Source of the DNA: Meandrina meandrites
Lineage: Eukaryota > Cnidaria > Anthozoa > Scleractinia > Meandrinidae
Assembly (NCBI GenBank): GCA_963693305.1
Contig: OY855905.1
Span: 35,107,637 to 35,171,636, forward strand
Direction: 5' to 3'
Length of the DNA: 64,000 nt
Within the stretch, counting starts at the first letter, position 1, and every line of letters starts with the position of its first letter. The notes under the pieces are model-generated. The model worked only from the letters and a program-made list of their open reading frames with translations. It ran no database searches and was not told the origin of the DNA. Positions 35,701 through 47,700 of this stretch are shown here, in pieces. The position numbers and the translations under genes were made by a program.

Positions 35701-38700
35701 ACAGTGCTTTCAAACAGATTGATCAATGACCCCTCCCCCACAGATGCAATCTGCATCACACCTTATACTCATGGGTGTTTCCGTAAACCCTTCTCCCCTC
35801 CCATGAAAAAAAATAATAAAAATAATTGATTAACTTAATGTATGGTTGTCTTTTTGACAAAATTCACCTCACAAGGCAGGCAGCGGGAGACAGTATTTTT
35901 TATATCTAAATATATAACACCTCTAACCTGGGTAATTAATCCCTTAAGAACTTGTCCATATCGAGTCTTGTCTTGTGTTACCTTACCAAGTTGATTAACT
36001 GCTTCATCAAGTATGCCCTAGTGTAGAGAACACAGTCATTGAGCAGCCATAGTAGCTAGTCGAGATACAATCAATATTATACGTTGTTTAATTTGTTTAG
36101 CCCTGGAAGCAGCTTATTTCAATTGCTAGTTTTTGAAGTGCAAGTTCTTTCAATTGGTTTTGCATCTCTTTCCTTTTATTTTAGAGTATCTGATTTTAAA
36201 ACTATGAATCTACATTAAATAATAAGGTTCCATAGTTTTAAACCTTATTAGTCATTGACATATTGTCTATTAAAGAAATTTATATTTCGGCAGCATTGGT
36301 TGATGTATTCATTATCTTCTAAGAGTGAATTTCTACTAGTGTATGTAGCTAATTGAATAGCTTGGTGCAAGACTATGCTAAATGACTTTTTGGGGTGAAA
36401 ATTTTTTTCCTTCAAAAATGCTTGAACAAAAAAAAAAATTAAAAGGGAATGTTTTACTACTAAATTAAAAGGCACGTAAAAATTCAAGCATTTTCGAAGG
36501 AAAAAAATTTTCACCCAAAAAAGTCACTTAGCATAGTCTTGCACCAAGCTATTCAAATGTTTATGCTGGTTTCATTGTTCGGAGTAACAAAAGGTTTTTT
36601 GTTTCTCTTCCTGTTTTTGTAATTCAATTGGAATTTACTTGCTCGCTTGCTCAAAGAAGAGATCTGGAAATGTATCGTTACAGCAAACATTGTGACGTAA
36701 GCTTTTCATGCGCAAAGCTTCTTCAGATTTTAATCGGACAAGTTGAATGCTCACCTTCGCGCATAAAGTGCACTTCTCTCCACTGATTTTCGCTTATTTG
36801 ACATATATTTGCGCCGTCTGGTGGTGGAAGGACATCATTAAGTCCCAAAACCCGCAAGCTCACAGCATGACCTCAAAGAAGCAAGGCGTGTTTGTTCCAT
36901 GATCTCTAAAAACGGCGTTTAACTTAGTGGTCGGGGGAACTCTGATTCCAGACGGAAAGAGTTTAAACGCACTTCTCTTCCAAACCAAGTTCACCTTCGT
37001 TTGTTTGGGCTCATTTGCCATGATTTTGGTGTGTTGAATGTTTGGAAATGAAGACTGGCTTTTAGACTCTATTATTTTCTGTTGAATTTTTAGCTTAGGA
37101 CTTTCCGTGTCGAAGAAACTCAGGGATATCCCATAATAATCTTTAATGCATTGATTGTGATTATTGCGTTATTTTTGAGCGCGACTTGACAGTCGGGCGA
37201 AAGGCGCGGCGGCAAAGTCTTCATTCATTTCACTTGTGCGAAACGCTTTCGCGATATATTTATAGTATGCCCAAAAAGAACAGAATAGGAGCTTACTGGA
37301 AGTCAAGCGGAATGAAAATCAACCGTTTAGATTTTGTGAGTGCGCATCATGGAATTCCATTGATTGCTTCATCGCTGTCTGTCGAGAGGAATGAAAGGAC
37401 AAGACGGAACCTGGGCTCGCATGTAAGTTTTTTGTTTGTTTAAGCTGACTTGTTCTTTTCCATCGGTTTTCCAGCCGGCTTAAATTCGATTCAGTGTATT
37501 CATAACATGCCTGTAGGAGAAACAGCCTATTCAGCTTAAAACTAACTTCTTTTGTGTTGTCTGAAAAAACCGTTTTATGAAACCAGACTTTTACTGCCAT
37601 TTTCGAGCTACCGTGAACGGCTAACTTTTTAGCGCATTTTCTCATGATCGAGCAAAACATTCAAGTTTGTCTAGACAAACTGTCGCGTTTTGCAAGTGAA
37701 CCAAAGATCAGTCAACGAAGATCGCTGTCTCAGCATTTACCAGAAATATAAAGCCGCCATTTGCTGTCGACATTCATTGAAGAAACATAAAACGTTGACG
37801 CAAAAGTTTTCGAAACCTGTGTTTCATGACCAGAAACACACCTGTAGGCCGAGTTGCCAAAACTTGACATGTTTACGCTCCAAACGCGACGGTTTGTCTG
37901 GGCAAACTTGAATGCTTTACGCGTGAAAATTCGCGGAAAAAAGTTCGCCGTTCACGGTAGTTCGAAAATGGAAGTATCTTTTTTAGTGAAACGGACTGAA
38001 TTTGCTTTGCTAACGGCAGTGTTATTCACAAAAAATAATCATTTCGCTTAGCGAAATTTACCGCTGAGAAATTTCGAATACGTTTTCTTCCGTAACAAGA
38101 AGTTGCTATAGCAACTTAAAACCGCGCTTATATTTTTGGCTCATTAACAGCCTTCTTTCTCAAAAGTCACGGTTAAATTTAATCTGTTTGCATTATGAGT
38201 AAAGGACTAGCAAAGTAGTCACGTTAGTCACACAATCCGAGGTTTAAGTTGTCCCCGGCTATCTTTAGCTTAGGGGTTTTTCCCTTCTAATGACGTAACC
38301 CCTGCACGTTCGGGCACGCTCAATTGTTTACTTTAGCAAATATTTCATTGCCTTTCAAATCTTTGAACTCACTTCGATAAAACAGCCAAAGAATTCACTT
38401 CGATTGCCTAAACCCACAAGAAATACTCGCAGAAGAGGAAACAAATTAAATTAATGACCGTCGCTTCTGCCAACATAAACATGCAAATAAAACACAATTT
38501 TATTTGTCACGTAACGAAAGTGAAACCTGCAACATCAGCGCATTCCATGGATGATGTAATACCTTTTAGCGTATTCAACATTCGCTTTCAATCCAATGCT
38601 TCGATAAAACCAAAAGAAAATATACTTTATACACAATAAAGAAAACAATATCCGCAACATTTTCGGTACATTAATGTTTCAACAGCTTTTGGCGAATAAA

Positions 38701-41700
38701 CATCATAGGTTGCGTGATTTCAAAGCCCCAATCACGATTTGGCCGAGTGGAGGTTTGGGTCTGGTCACCGACAAAAAAACGAAAAACAAGAAGTTGCTAT
38801 AGCAACTTAAAACCGCGCTTATATTTTTGGCTAATTAACAGCTTTCTTTCTCAAAAGTCACGGTTAAATTTAATCACGATCTTATTTGTTACGTTTCGAA
38901 AGTGAATGGTGCATCTTCCACGCATTTCATGGCTAACGCAATACCTTGTTTTAGTGTGTTTAATATTATCTCCTTTAAGTCCAGCGCTTCGATAAAACCA
39001 AAAGAGAATATATTTTATACACAATAAAGAAAACGAAATCCGAAACATTTTCCGTACAAAACACACGGTTAAATTTAATTTGTGGAATGAGTGAAGGACT
39101 AGCAAAGTAGTCTCGCGAGTCACACAATCCGTGGTTTACGTTATCCCCAGCTATCTTTCGCTTGGTGGTTTTTTCACTACTAATGACGTAACCCCTGCAC
39201 GTTCGGGCACGCTCAATTGTTTACCTTAACAAATACTTAATTTTCCTTCTAATCTCTTAACTTGCTTCGAAGAAACAGCCAAAGAATCCTCTTTAATTGC
39301 CGAAACCCGACAAGAAATACTTACTCGCAAAATTGCAAATAAATTAATGACCCTCGCTTCGGGCGAAATAAACTTGCAGAATGAAAGCACAATCTTATTT
39401 GTCAAGTTGCCACTTAGCGAAAGTAAAAGCTGCAACGTCAGTGCATTCCATGGCTGACGTAATACCTTTTTTTAGTGTATTCAACATTCGCTTTGAATCC
39501 AACGCTTCGATAAAACTAAAAGAAAATATACTTTATACACAATAAAGAAAACAATATCCGCAACATTTTCAGTACATTAATGTTTCTACAGCTTTTGGCG
39601 AATAAACATCACAGGTTGCGTGATTTCAAAGCTCCAATCACAATTTGGCTGAGTGGAGGTTTGCGTCTGGTCACCGACAAAAAACAAGAAGTTGCTATAG
39701 CAACTTGAAACCGCGCTTATATTTTTGGCTAATTAACAGTTTTCTTTCTCAAAAGTCACGGTTAAGTTTAATCAGTTTGCTCTATGAGTAAAGGATTATT
39801 AAAGAGGTCACGCGAGTCACACAATTCGAGGCTTACGTTATCCCCAGCTATCTTTAGCTTGGGGGTTTTTCCCTTCTAATGACGTAACCCCTGCACGTCC
39901 GGGCACGCTCAATTGTTTACTTAAGCAAATATTTCATTTCCTTTCAAATCTTTGAACTCACTTCGATGAAACAACCAAAGAATTCACTTCGATTGCCTAA
40001 ACCCACAAGAAATACTCGCAGAAGAGGAAACAAATTAAATTAATGACCGTCGCTTCTGCCAACATAAACATGCAAATAAAACAAAATTTTATTTGTCACG
40101 TAACGAAAGTGAAACCTGCAACATCAGCGCATTCCATGGCTGATGTAATACCTTTTTTCAGCGTATTCAACATTCGCTTTCAATCCAACGCTTCGATAAA
40201 ACCAAAAGAAAATATACTTTATACACAATAAAGAAAACAATATCCGCAACATTTCCGTACATTGATGTTTCAACAGCTTTTGGTGAATAAACATCATAGG
40301 TTGCGTGATTCAGTCCCGATCACGATTTGGCCGAGTGGAGGTTTGCGTCTGGTCACCGACAAAAAAAATACAAAAAAAAAAAAACAAGAAGTTGCTATAG
40401 CAACTTAAAACCGCGCTTATATTTTTGGCTAATTAACAGCTTTCTTTCTCAAAAGTCACGGTTAAATTTAATCTGTTTGCATTATGAGTAAAGGGCTAGC
40501 AAAGTAGTCACGTTAGTCACACAACCCGAGGGTTATGTTGTCCCCGGATAGCTTCAGTTAGCTTGGGGGTTTTTCCCTTCTAATGATGTAACCCCTGCAC
40601 GTTCGGGCACGCTCGATTGTTTACTTAAGCAAATATTTTATTTCCTTTCAAATATTTGAACTCACTTCAAGGAAATAGCCAAAGAATTCACTTCGATTGC
40701 CTAAACCGACAAGAAATACTCGCAGAAGAGGAAACAAATTAAATTAATGACCGTCGCTTCTGCCGACATAAACATGCAAATGAAACACAATGTTATTTGT
40801 CACGTAACGAAAGTGAAACCTGCAACATCAGCGCATTCCATGTCTGACGTAATACCTTTTTCAGTGTATTCAACATTCGCTTTGAATCCAACGCTTCGAT
40901 AAAACCAAAAGAAAATATACTTTATACACAATAAAGAAAACAATATCCGCAACATTTTCCGTACATTCATGTTTCAAAAGCTTTTGGCGAATAAACATCA
41001 CAGGTTGCGTGATTCAGTCCCGATCACGATTTGGCCGAGTGGAGGTTTGCGTCTGGTCACCGACAAAAAAAAAACAAGAAGTTGCTATAGCAACTTAAAA
41101 CCGCGCTTATATTTTTTTGCTAATGCACAGCTTCCTTCCTCAAAAGTCAGGGCGAAATTTAATCTGTTTGCACTATGAGTAAAGGAATACCAAAGTAGTC
41201 ACGTGAGTCACACAATCCAATGTTGCACCATCGTCCATAGCCGTTGTGAAATTTATGATGACGTAATGGTCTTAATCTGGAACTTCGCTGAAGACATGAA
41301 TGGGCATGAATTAAACAAAAAGAAAACTAGCATTCCACTACTTGGATGCTAGTAATAACTGTTATTTTCTTTAGGTAAAAGTCACGATTAAATGTAATTG
41401 GTTTGTGCCGTGAGTGAGAGCCCGCAGGAAGGTAATCACACGATTCTAACATTTCAAGCATTACAATGTTCACGGCTATATTTAGAAGGGCGGTGTACGG
41501 CGGTAATTTCCCTACCAATCATGTAATCCTTGCAAGTGCTTACCTTGGGGTTTTTCCCTTCTAATGACGTAACCCCTGCACGTTCGGACACGCTCAATTG
41601 TTTACTTAAGCAAATATTTCATTTCCTTTCAAATCTTTGAACTCACTTCGATGAAATAGCCAAAGAATTCACTTCGATTGCCTAAACCCACAAGAAATAC

Positions 41701-44700
41701 TCGCAGAAGAGGAAACAAATTAAATTAATGGCCGTCGCTTCTGCCGACATAAACATGCAAATAAAACACAATGTTATTTGTCACGTAACGAAAGTGAAAC
41801 CTGCAACATCAGCACATTCCATGGCTGACGTAATACCTTTTTTCAGTGTATTCAACATTCGCTTTGAATCCAACGCTTCGATAAAACCAAAAGAAAATAT
41901 ACTTTATACACAATAAAGAAAACAATATCCGCAACATTTTCGGTACATTAATGTTTCAACAGCTTTTGGCGAATAAACATCATAGGTTGCGTGATTTCAA
42001 AGCCCCAAACACGATTTGGCCGAGTGGAGGTTTGCGTCTGGTCACCGACAAAAAAAAAACAAGAAGTTGCTATAGCAACTTAAAACCGCGCTTATATTTT
42101 TTGCTAATGCACAGCTTTCTTCCTCAAAAGTCAGGGCGAAATTTAATCTGTTTTCACTATGAGTAAAGGACTACCAAAGTAGTCACGCGAGTCACACAAT
42201 CCAATGTTGCACCATCGTTCATAGCCGTTGTGAAATTTATGATGACGTAATGGTCTTAATCTGGAACTTCGCTGAAGACACGAATGGGCATGAATTAAAC
42301 AAAAAGAAAACTAGCATTCCACTACTTGGATGCTAGTAATAACTGTTATTTTCTTTAGGTAAAAGTCACGATTAAATGTAATTGGTTTGTGCCGTGAGTG
42401 AGAGCCCGCAGGAAGGTAATCACACGATTCTAACATTTCAAGCTTTACAATGTTCACGGCTATATTTAGAAGGGCGGTGTACGGCGGTAATTTCCCTACC
42501 AATCATGTAATCCTTGCAAGTGCTTACCTTGGGGGTTTTCCCTTCTAATGACGTAACCCCTGCACGTTCGGACACGCTCAATTGTTTACTTAAGCAATAT
42601 TTCATTTCCTTTCAAATCTTTGAACTCACTTCGATGAAATAGCCAAACAATTCACTTCGATTGCCTAAACCCACAAGAAATACTCGCAGAAGAGGAAACA
42701 AATTAAATTAATGACCGTCGCTTCTGCCGACATAAACATGCAAATAAAACACAATGTTATTTGTCACGTAACGAAAGTGAAACCCGCAACATCAGCACAT
42801 TCCATGGCTGACGTAATACCTTTTCAGTGTATTCAACATTCGCTTTGAATCCAACGCTTCGATAAAACCAAAAGAAAATATACTTTATACACAATAAAGA
42901 AAACAATATCCGCAACATTTTCCGTACATTCATGTTTCAACAGCTTTTGGCGAATAAACATCACAGGTTGCGTGATTCAGTCCCGATCACGATTTGGCCG
43001 AGTGGAGGTTTGCGTCTGGTCACCGACAAAAAAAAAATAAAAGTAATAATAAATCCCGTGTAAAACAAGAACCGCGCTTGGCCCATGGCCGCGCGGTTAA
43101 AAAAAAAATCCCGTGTAAAACAAGAACCGCACTCGGCCCATGGCCGCGCGGTTAAAAAAAAAAATCCCGTGTAAAGCAAGAACCGCGCTCGGCCCATGGC
43201 CACGCGGTTAATAATTTTGTAATTCGTCACGCAGACAAAGCATAAATGGCAAGCGCTTTGCTGATAGCATCACTAAATTTCAAAGCCTTTTGCAGCATCA
43301 CAGTAGCATCTACGAAATGTCACATCTTGCTCTTTTTTTACTGTCTTTTCCATAAAACAGTGCATGAGAAAGTTTTTTTCATATAATAGTGTTCACGGAT
43401 TGCAAAACGTTCACTCTCTAGACACTAATCCTTGACTTTATTTAGATACCGACTCATGCCATGCAATTCAAAAGAAGAGATTTCTTTATTTTTGCTAGGA
43501 TAACCCTATGCTAACCCTAACCTAACCCTGACCCTAACCTAACCTAACCCTAACCTTACCCTACCCCTAGGGTTAATGTTTGTAGAGTTAAAACAGTAAT
43601 CGGTTCAACTTCGCTGATTTCATTGTTTCGTGGAACAAAAGGAGGTTTCTTTTGTCAAAGTCCAGTTGAATAGCTTGGTGCAAGACTATGCTAAGTGACT
43701 TTTTGGGTTGAAAATTTTTTTCCTTCAAAAATGCTTGAACGAAAAAAAAAATTAAAAGGGAATGTTTTACTACTAAATTAAAAGGCACATGTAAAAATTC
43801 AAGCATTTTCGAAGGAAAAAAATTTTCACCCAAAAAAGTCACTTAGCATAGTCTTGCACCAAGCTATTCAATTGTTATAGTGTTTAGCTCTGAAGTAACC
43901 TTCTGTGATATTGGGCAAGCATAATTTACAAAGATTCAACAACATGAAAGAATAATAATCAAACTAAGCCAGTTTTCAGGGCTTAACACCAACACTTTCC
44001 CACTTTCCATTCGCACAATTCTAGCATTCTCTGCCATATTGGAGGATCAAGAGAGCTCCCCAGGTAGTCAGGGTGTGATGAAACATGTGGTATGTTGGAC
44101 TATCATAATGGTGCAATTGATTTTGAAGAAAACTTTGAGAAGTGGAAAGTAGTATAAAAAGTCAGTGTCAAGCCCTGGTTTTCCTGTTTTGGTGTTTCGT
44201 TTTCATATTTTACTTAGTGCCCTTAACCTTGCATTATTTTATTTTAAATTCTTTCTTATTTTTTTACCTTAACATGGTCATCCTGTGCCTTGAGGGTCTT
44301 CAGCCTGGACTGGTTTAATTGATTTGACCTCTGACTAAATGTAAAGAAAAGATTTGCACATGTAATAACTATCTTGTAAAACCTGTTGCATTAACACTCT
44401 TGAAAACTAAAGTTAGATCTGGTAAGCCTTCTGGCATTGATAAAAAGCATACAGAAATGCTATTAATTCAAATTTCTGTCATGCAAGAACGTCTGTATTT
44501 ACATGTGACACCTATCTATTGGATTTAAATTGATGGGAAACTAAAATCTGGTTTGAAGTGGATCGGAGGAGGTTGCTGCTTTAGCAACCAAAAATATTTA
44601 ATAAAACAGCAGTGGAAAATTCATTATTTATAACAATATACATTTTTTCTGTACTAAGAACAAGTAAATTACAGTGCAGAGTTTCCTTTCAACGGCAAGA

Positions 44701-47700
44701 ACTGAATCTTCATTTGAACACTGATCAAATGTATATTAAGGCACTTATCACACAAGGCAATGTTTCATATAGTTTGTCCCACAGTTTGCAGGGCTGTGTT
44801 CTAAGGACACCCAGGTGCCTCAGGCAACTAACTTTTGCCTTTGGGTGACCAGGTAATCTTATTTCTTTCATATACGCTTTATGCTGGGCACACTGGATCT
44901 CATAGTTTGGAATGTTTGGGCTCCTTGTAATTTTTCTTAGAGCACAGCCTTGGTTTGTTGCACCATTGTGAGACAAGTTACAGGGAATGGTTGTTAGTAT
45001 AACACCCTAGGAAATGCATAAAAAGGTTGTTGTAGTGTCGATGATTGTTGCGAAAAGGAGAGCTTGAGTCTCCTTTGTGCAATCCTTGCTACAACAAAAA
45101 TGTTACAGGACATAAGTGGAGAAGTGGAATACTCTGAAAAAAGACTTTCCGAGTGTCCCAAAAAGGAGTCAAACCCATAACCTTCCAGAATACCAGTTGG
45201 AATTCTCTAACCACTTATTTTTGCTTTATCCAAGTCACCATTTCACTTATCATTTGTTACAGGACATTTTCATTTAAACATGTTGCACTAAGCAATTTTC
45301 TGTGCAACTTGTTTTCCAACAAAATTGTGAGACAAGTTGTACATGTACAATGTCAATTGCCTAGTGTTACACTGCATTTAAATTACATTTATTATGAACA
45401 TTTCAATTACATAATATATATATATATATATATATTAATCAAGACAACTTATTTTATCTACATACATTTTCTTCTGTAATTCCACTTGCTTTTCTTTCTT
45501 TTCAAAAAAGTGCATTATCTTTAGACGCTCCTGCTGTACAAGGCGACCTTTCTCGATATTGAACTCTTCCTCTGCCTGTTAGGACATCAAATACAAGTTG
45601 ACCACTGCACAAGTATAGCAGAGAGGACAATGTTTGCATTATCTTTTGTTAAAAATAGAAGAAACAGTCGAAGGATCTAATGCCTCAAAATATAATGTGT
45701 CCTGCACATGAGTACCAGTTGTGGTTCAATTTTATCCTTGGTTCAAATTTTATTTTCCTTTGTTTTTGGGTATGGTAATGTATGATAATGAGTTTAAAAC
45801 AAAGGAAAATAAAATTTGAGCCAAGGATAAAACTGAACCACAACAAACCCACACATAAATTAATGAGTTTCCTTTGTTATACTGAACTTTCTTTTTTGCT
45901 TCTTCTTTAAATTCATATTTTGGCCTACAATAATTCCAGTCCAAAATAATTCCTGGCATCGAAAGGCTTCTTATTGTGCATCTCAGCAAATTTTAAAACA
46001 TAGTCATACACAACTTGTTTAAATGCAATTACTGTCAGTGATGGCCAAGCAAAATCACATTATTTACATTAATAATAATATATAAGTTGTGAGCTTCATC
46101 ACTGACTTTGGACTCTTTTCACTTGAGTGACGGATATCTCTTTTCACCAGAAACTCACCACCAAAGTTAGGAGTAGCATGGAGCTGCAATCACTACCTCA
46201 TACAGCTGATCAAATGATATAAACCAGCTCAGTTTTCTATATCTTATAATCTGATAAAGATCATAGTCACATCATTTTGCTCCCTTAAATCAGAGATCTC
46301 AACCTACAATAATCAACGTCTGGGAGATTGCCCATTTTGCATTATAAAGGTACCTTCTTTCACTAATTCATCCACAAAACCTCCATATAATGAAGGACCA
46401 AGGGACTGGCAAACTAATTATATTCACTCCAACATTACGCAACTATGTTTCATAATTTATATCAAGGTTCTTTCCCATACATTTTACTATTACATGTACT
46501 AGGGTGAATAACATTTAACAATTATTCAACAAAGTGGAGGTGAATATTGGTGGATATTTACCTTGCCACAAAGGGGCATGGTAAATATCCACCACTTTGG
46601 CTGACACTGAGGTGAATTATTGCTTTAGTATATACCACACAAGCTGAATAACTAGCAGACCAAAGCGTTACTTTTGGTAACCAAAGCGACATGGAAAGCC
46701 ATTTTGTTTTTCTTTGGCTACTCAGAGGTGAATAGTACTTTGCTAATCACCCCCGATTTAACCAATCAGCACATGCAGAAAGCAGTACTCACTTGTGCAG
46801 TATATACCAACTGATGTTCATTAAACTGAGGACTTCATTATGTAGAGGTTTGTTAAATTAAGGTTCCACTAAATCTAAGAGATTTGGTGACGTGTACAGG
46901 AGAGCGGGAGATTTATTCTGTGTTACAGAGACTCTTGGATAAACCAAGAGAGTTGGCATAGATGTTGAATTGTTGACAGAACCCTTGCCTATAGCTCAGC
47001 TAATCTCTACATATTCTAGAAAGCAAAATGAAGTAGGTATGATCCTTATTGGAGTAAGTTTCTTATAATGAAATAGAAAATGGAGGTTTTAAGGTGGTAC
47101 CCTGGAGTTTGACAGGTCCGTTTTGGATGGAAATTTCTCAAAATTAAGAGAAGTGGTTGAAGTAAAAACATATCAGGTCAAGACAACTTAAATTAAGCTT
47201 CAGAAAAATTGATGTTTGAGGTGACAATTTTCACACCTCAGGTGACAAACCCCATTTGAATTGCGGGCTCAAAATTTAGAAATTTTCGTTTTACGGCTTT
47301 ATTTTCAAAAGCTGGTCAAAATGAAATGTAGGAGTCTATTCCTGTACAGAAAAGGAAAAATCCTGCGGGAGCCCGGAGCGGAATGCCACTTCTTTCCTCA
47401 GATATTGAGTTTTAAAGTAAAAAGCATGTGCTGATAATTTACGCGGCGCTTACATCGCGAAGAAAACTCCTTTTGCTCCGCGCTCCCGTGAAAAGTTTCT
47501 CTTACACCATAACAACAAACCACGCAAATTTCATTCAGATACGATAAATCTACAACTTTATTCTTAAAATACCTTTCAGTACGGTCTGTGTAGGTCCTTA
47601 AATTGTGGTAGTTTCTTGCCGATATTGCATCACAAGATCGTGTTTTATCGGGTGCCATTTTGAAATCTTCTTAGAAAACCGCTGTTCGAAGTGTTTGTGG

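Larger units (their letters stand above)
36018..44267 (-). other. Intron 4 of V-ATPase subunit E, repeat-filled (8.25 kb)
   Basis: Contents in window order: MITE copy (36353-36556), unassigned sequence (36557-37596) with the unrecognised ORF 37186-37443, TIR element (37597-37971), tandem array (38094-43040), GC-rich subrepeats (43051-43210), telomere-like tract (43501-43574) and second MITE copy (43666-43871). Confidence 0.85.

Noticed and set aside
42961..43230. Minus-strand ORF with repeated '[11 protein letters not shown]'-like peptides
   Set aside because: It is a translation of the three GC-rich subrepeats ending the array, not a protein gene.
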